Source of the DNA: Streptomyces sp. CB01580
Lineage (GTDB): Bacteria > Actinomycetota > Actinomycetes > Streptomycetales > Streptomycetaceae
Reading direction: 5' to 3'
Length of the DNA stretch: 64,000 bases
NCBI RefSeq assembly: GCF_001905795.1
Contig: NZ_LIXJ01000003.1
Coordinates: forward strand, 530,332 to 594,331
Shown here: positions 61,540-64,000 of the stretch, in pieces
How the letters are laid out: every line of letters begins with the position of its first letter
Position numbering within the stretch: position 1 is the stretch's first letter
Program-made: the position numbers and the translations under genes
The notes under the pieces: model-generated
Seen by the model: the letters and a program-made list of their open reading frames with translations, nothing else
Databases searched by the model: none
What the model was told of the DNA's origin: nothing

Positions 61540-62712
61540 ATGCTCCGCCACATCCGACCGTTGGCCACGTCCGCCACCTACACCCGGTGGCTGCACCTCC
61601 TCATCCCGCTGGCCATCTGCAGCGTGTGGATGTTCGTCTCCATGGACACTCCGTGGGTGCTCGTGGTCCTGGCCATACCGGTGGGGTTGCTGCCGGGCAT
61701 GCGGCTGGCGGAAGGGGTGCAGGCCCAGCTGCTGCTCACGCCCGCGGAGCGCGGCAGCCCCCACGCGGCGATCTCGGCCGCGGCCGCGGCCGACTGGGCG
61801 GACCGCTGGCGCACCGTCCTCTGGCTGGAGTTGCGACTGGTGTTCGGCGTCGCGGTGGGTGTTGCCACTGTCTGGCTGCCGATGATCACGGTGGACCTTG
61901 TCATCAGCGGTACCGGCGGCAACACGGAACAGAGTTGGCTGACAGCCGGGCTGCAGCCGCATTGGTGGCATCTCCTGCTGACTCCCCTGCCCCTCCTGGT
62001 ACTGCTGGCCGTGGTCGTGGCGAGTGGTGAGCTGATCACCCTGGCCGCCCGCACCCTCCTCGGCCCATCGCCGGTACAGCGGCTCACCGCCTTGGAGGAG
62101 CGCACCGAACAGCTGCTGGAGCGCAATCGCATCGCGCGGGAGTTGCACGACTCCATCGGGCACGCGTTGACCGTCGCCGTCGTGCAGGCGGGTGCGGCCC
62201 GGGCGGCCGGTGATCCGGAGTTCACGGCGCGGGCACTGACCGCGATCGAGGAGACCGGCAGGGACGCGCTCGACGATCTGGAGCGGGTCCTGCGGGTGCT
62301 GCGTGAAGCGGGGGCGCCGACGGGACGGCAACCGACGCTGGTGGAGGCGGACCGGCTTCTGGACTCCGCGCGCCGGTCGGGGGCGAAGGTCGACGCGGAC
62401 GTGTCCGGTCCGTTGGCGGAGGTTCCCGCGACGGTGTCCCGTGAGGGCTATCGCATCCTTCAGGAATCGCTCACCAACGTTCTCCGTCACGCCGGGACCG
62501 TTCCCGTCCGTGTGCGGATCAGCGTCGCGAACGGCCGGCTGGAGCTGAACGTGACCAACCCGCTGGGTGATTCGACGGGTTCGACGGGTGGCGGGAGCGG
62601 GCTGCGGGGCATCCGCGAGAGGGCCGCACTGCTGGGAGGAAAGGCCAGGACGGGTCCGCACAGGGGCGAGTGGAGGGTGTACGTGAGCCTCCCGTCGCAC
62701 GGCCTAGGCTGA
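61540..62712 (+). CDS. NarL-type sensor histidine kinase
   Basis: A 390-residue membrane kinase. Four hydrophobic segments occupy about residues 15-175 with short loops, so the signal is likely sensed in the membrane. The HisKA_3 motif RIARELHDSIGHALTV puts the phosphorylated His at 203. The ATP domain has LQESLTNVLRHA (N box) and GGGSGLRGIRERAALLGG (G box). The ATG at 61540 follows CACGAT by six bases, perhaps leaderless. The response regulator begins four bases after its stop. Confidence 0.93.
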   Translation: MLRHIRPLATSATYTRWLHLLIPLAICSVWMFVSMDTPWVLVVLAIPVGLLPGMRLAEGVQAQLLLTPAERGSPHAAISAAAAADWADRWRTVLWLELRLVFGVAVGVATVWLPMITVDLVISGTGGNTEQSWLTAGLQPHWWHLLLTPLPLLVLLAVVVASGELITLAARTLLGPSPVQRLTALEERTEQLLERNRIARELHDSIGHALTVAVVQAGAARAAGDPEFTARALTAIEETGRDALDDLERVLRVLREAGAPTGRQPTLVEADRLLDSARRSGAKVDADVSGPLAEVPATVSREGYRILQESLTNVLRHAGTVPVRVRISVANGRLELNVTNPLGDSTGSTGGGSGLRGIRERAALLGGKARTGPHRGEWRVYVSLPSHGLG

Positions 62713-62716
62713 TCGG

Positions 62717-63367
62717 ATGGCGGTTACCGTTCTTCTGGTCGACGACGAACCCCTCGTCCGTGCTGGGCTGCGCGCGGTCCTCGATGCGCAGCCCGACATC
62801 GAAGTGGTGGGCGAGGCGGACGACGGCGCGGCAGTCGTCCCCCTGCTGCGTCGACTGCGTCCCGATGTGGTGGCCATGGACGTCAGAATGCCTCTGATGG
62901 ACGGCATAGAGGCGACCCGACTGGTGCTGCGCACCGTGCCGGACCCGCCGAAGATCCTGGTGGTCACCACGTTCGAGAACGACGAGTACGTGTACGAGGC
63001 GTTGCGTGCGGGAGCGGACGGCTTCCTGCTCAAGCGGGCACGGCCGACCGAGATCATCCATGCGGTGCGTCTGGTCGCGGAGGGCCAGTCGTTGCTGTTC
63101 CCGGCGGCGGTGCGGCAGCTCGCCGCGCAGTACGGCACGAACAAGGCACGGGCGGTCATGGAGCGGGCGTCGCTCACCGAGCGGGAGGCGGCGGTGCTGC
63201 GGCTGATGGCCAGGGGGCTGTCGAACGCGGAGATCGCCGCCAAGCTCGTGGTGGGCGTGGAGACGGTGAAGACCCATGTCAGCGCCGTGCTGGCCAAGTT
63301 GGGCGCCAGGGACCGCACCCAGGCGGTGATCGCGGCGTACGAGTCCGGGTTCGTCGCCCCGAGCTGA
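62717..63367 (+). CDS. NarL/LuxR-type response regulator
   Basis: A 216-residue regulator. The receiver has the acidic pair Asp9/Asp10, phosphorylation site Asp55 in AMDVRMP, a Thr in VVTTF, and Lys near 105. The LuxR helix-turn-helix at about 150-205 reads LTEREAAVLRLMARGLSNAEIAAKL and VETVKTHVSAVLAKLGARDR. It is cognate to the kinase four bases upstream and probably activates the divergent ABC-2 exporter genes. Confidence 0.94.
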   Translation: MAVTVLLVDDEPLVRAGLRAVLDAQPDIEVVGEADDGAAVVPLLRRLRPDVVAMDVRMPLMDGIEATRLVLRTVPDPPKILVVTTFENDEYVYEALRAGADGFLLKRARPTEIIHAVRLVAEGQSLLFPAAVRQLAAQYGTNKARAVMERASLTEREAAVLRLMARGLSNAEIAAKLVVGVETVKTHVSAVLAKLGARDRTQAVIAAYESGFVAPS

Positions 63368-63466
63368 GCCCCGCGGCTCCGGATGCCCGTTGAGGCCCTC
63401 GGTCGCCCGGCACCCGGGCAGCGAGTACCATCCGCCTGACATGCGCACGAGCTGGGAGGACAGACC

Positions 63467-64000
63467 GTGGGGCGGCTGACCGGTGGTGATCCATCGCTGT
63501 TGCGACGGATCAATTCCGCAGTGGTATTGCACGCCCTCCGGGGCGCCGAATCGCCCACGCTCACGGACCTGACCCGGATCACGGGTCTGTCCAGGCCGAC
63601 GGTCGAGGGCGTCATGGAAGGGCTCTTGGAGGCCGGACTGGTCGTCGAGTCGATGCCCGACGGTGGCGAGGCCCGTCGGCAGGGACGCCCGGCGCGACGC
63701 TTCAGATTCCGCGCCGAGGCCGGTCATCTGCTCGGCATCGAGATCGGTCCGCATCGCGTCTCCGCCCTGCTCTCCGAGCTGGACGGCCGGATCACCGGGG
63801 CGGGTTCACGCGAGGTGTCGGAGACGGCGTGCGCCGACGACCGGCTCGAAAAGGTCCGCGTGATGGTGGCCGACGTCCTGCGGCGGACGGGGGTTGCCCG
63901 GAGCAGTCTGCGTGCCGTCGGGGTCGGCAGCCCGGGCATCGTGGAGGCCGACGGAACGGTTCGGCTGGGCACCGCGCTGCCGGACTGGACGGGGCTGGCG
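63467..64000 (+). CDS. ROK-family transcriptional regulator (partial, cut by window end)
   Basis: The first 178 residues of a NagC/XylR-like repressor. An N-terminal winged helix (SPTLTDLTRITGLSRPTVEG, residues about 25-45) is followed by the ROK sugar-kinase-like domain, with LLGIEIGPHRVSALLSELDG where sugar kinases have DIGGT, then GVGSPGIVEADG. Loss of the GGT phosphate loop fits a regulator rather than a kinase. The GTG start has GGGAGG seven bases upstream. It probably controls a sugar gene set beyond the right edge. Confidence 0.9.
   Translation, partial: MGRLTGGDPSLLRRINSAVVLHALRGAESPTLTDLTRITGLSRPTVEGVMEGLLEAGLVVESMPDGGEARRQGRPARRFRFRAEAGHLLGIEIGPHRVSALLSELDGRITGAGSREVSETACADDRLEKVRVMVADVLRRTGVARSSLRAVGVGSPGIVEADGTVRLGTALPDWTGLA

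Noticed and set aside
63467..64000. ROK protein as regulator of the rhamnoside operon
   Set aside because: It is 23 kb away with its own start and an open right-hand context; no shared operator seen.

Overview
The window reads as a chromosomal stretch from a high-GC actinomycete, almost certainly Streptomyces or a close relative. Reasons seen directly: very high G+C with strong third-position bias; frequent GTG and some TTG starts; many genes with a -10 box only a few bases before the start codon (leaderless mRNAs); Tat and lipoprotein leaders; an SSI-type protease inhibitor; a tripeptidyl-aminopeptidase-like secreted hydrolase; MurT/GatD; and a Ser/Thr kinase fused to an extracellular propeller. 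I see no rRNA, tRNA, IS element, phage or CRISPR. The window looks like conserved chromosome with a few accessory insertions.

Layout. 1-6.7 kb: partial membrane Ser/Thr kinase, YjbQ enzyme, flavoprotein, a tiny membrane-peptide ORF, and an ABC exporter divergent from a MarR regulator over a clear palindrome. 6.8-15.4 kb: FAD/Fe-S D-lactate dehydrogenase-type enzyme, Tat-exported GH109/Gfo-Idh enzyme, and a two-gene heterodimeric ABC exporter with one consensus and one dead ATP site. 15.4-28 kb: membrane hydrolase, Ski2-like helicase, thioesterase, DUF6011-like protein, glutathione peroxidase, acyl-CoA dehydrogenase/TetR pair with shared operator, peptide deformylase, murT-gatD, pfkA, CtaG-like protein and a 52-residue membrane protein. 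28-30.3 kb: two exported proteins, an SSI-like inhibitor and a PhoD phosphatase.

30.5-40.7 kb is a tightly overlapping carbohydrate operon (GH78 - sugar-binding lipoprotein - two permeases - GH106-like giant enzyme) behind an almost consensus promoter. It looks like a system for importing and trimming rhamnosides, with no ATPase or regulator of its own. 40.9-46.4 kb: epimerase-like protein, secreted aminopeptidase, an orphan Phd/YefM antitoxin divergent from a ClpP-like protein that has lost its catalytic Ser and His, and an NlpC/P60 wall hydrolase behind a ydaO-type (c-di-AMP) riboswitch. 46.5-53.1 kb: RsbW-like ATPase, the complete late biotin pathway (bioF divergent from bioB-bioA-bioD), a Fic-like toxin/antitoxin pair and a GNAT enzyme. 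53.4-64 kb: two overlapping CBS/CNNM membrane proteins, SGNH hydrolase, purB, mug, a hypothetical protein, an ABC-2 exporter divergent from a two-component system, and a ROK regulator cut by the window end.

Most transcription units end in long GC-rich hairpins without a U-tract, listed where the arms are perfect. Start codons were chosen by Shine-Dalgarno spacing, by -10 boxes compatible with leaderless mRNA, and by known family starts. All functions are inferred from motifs read by eye; no database search was possible.
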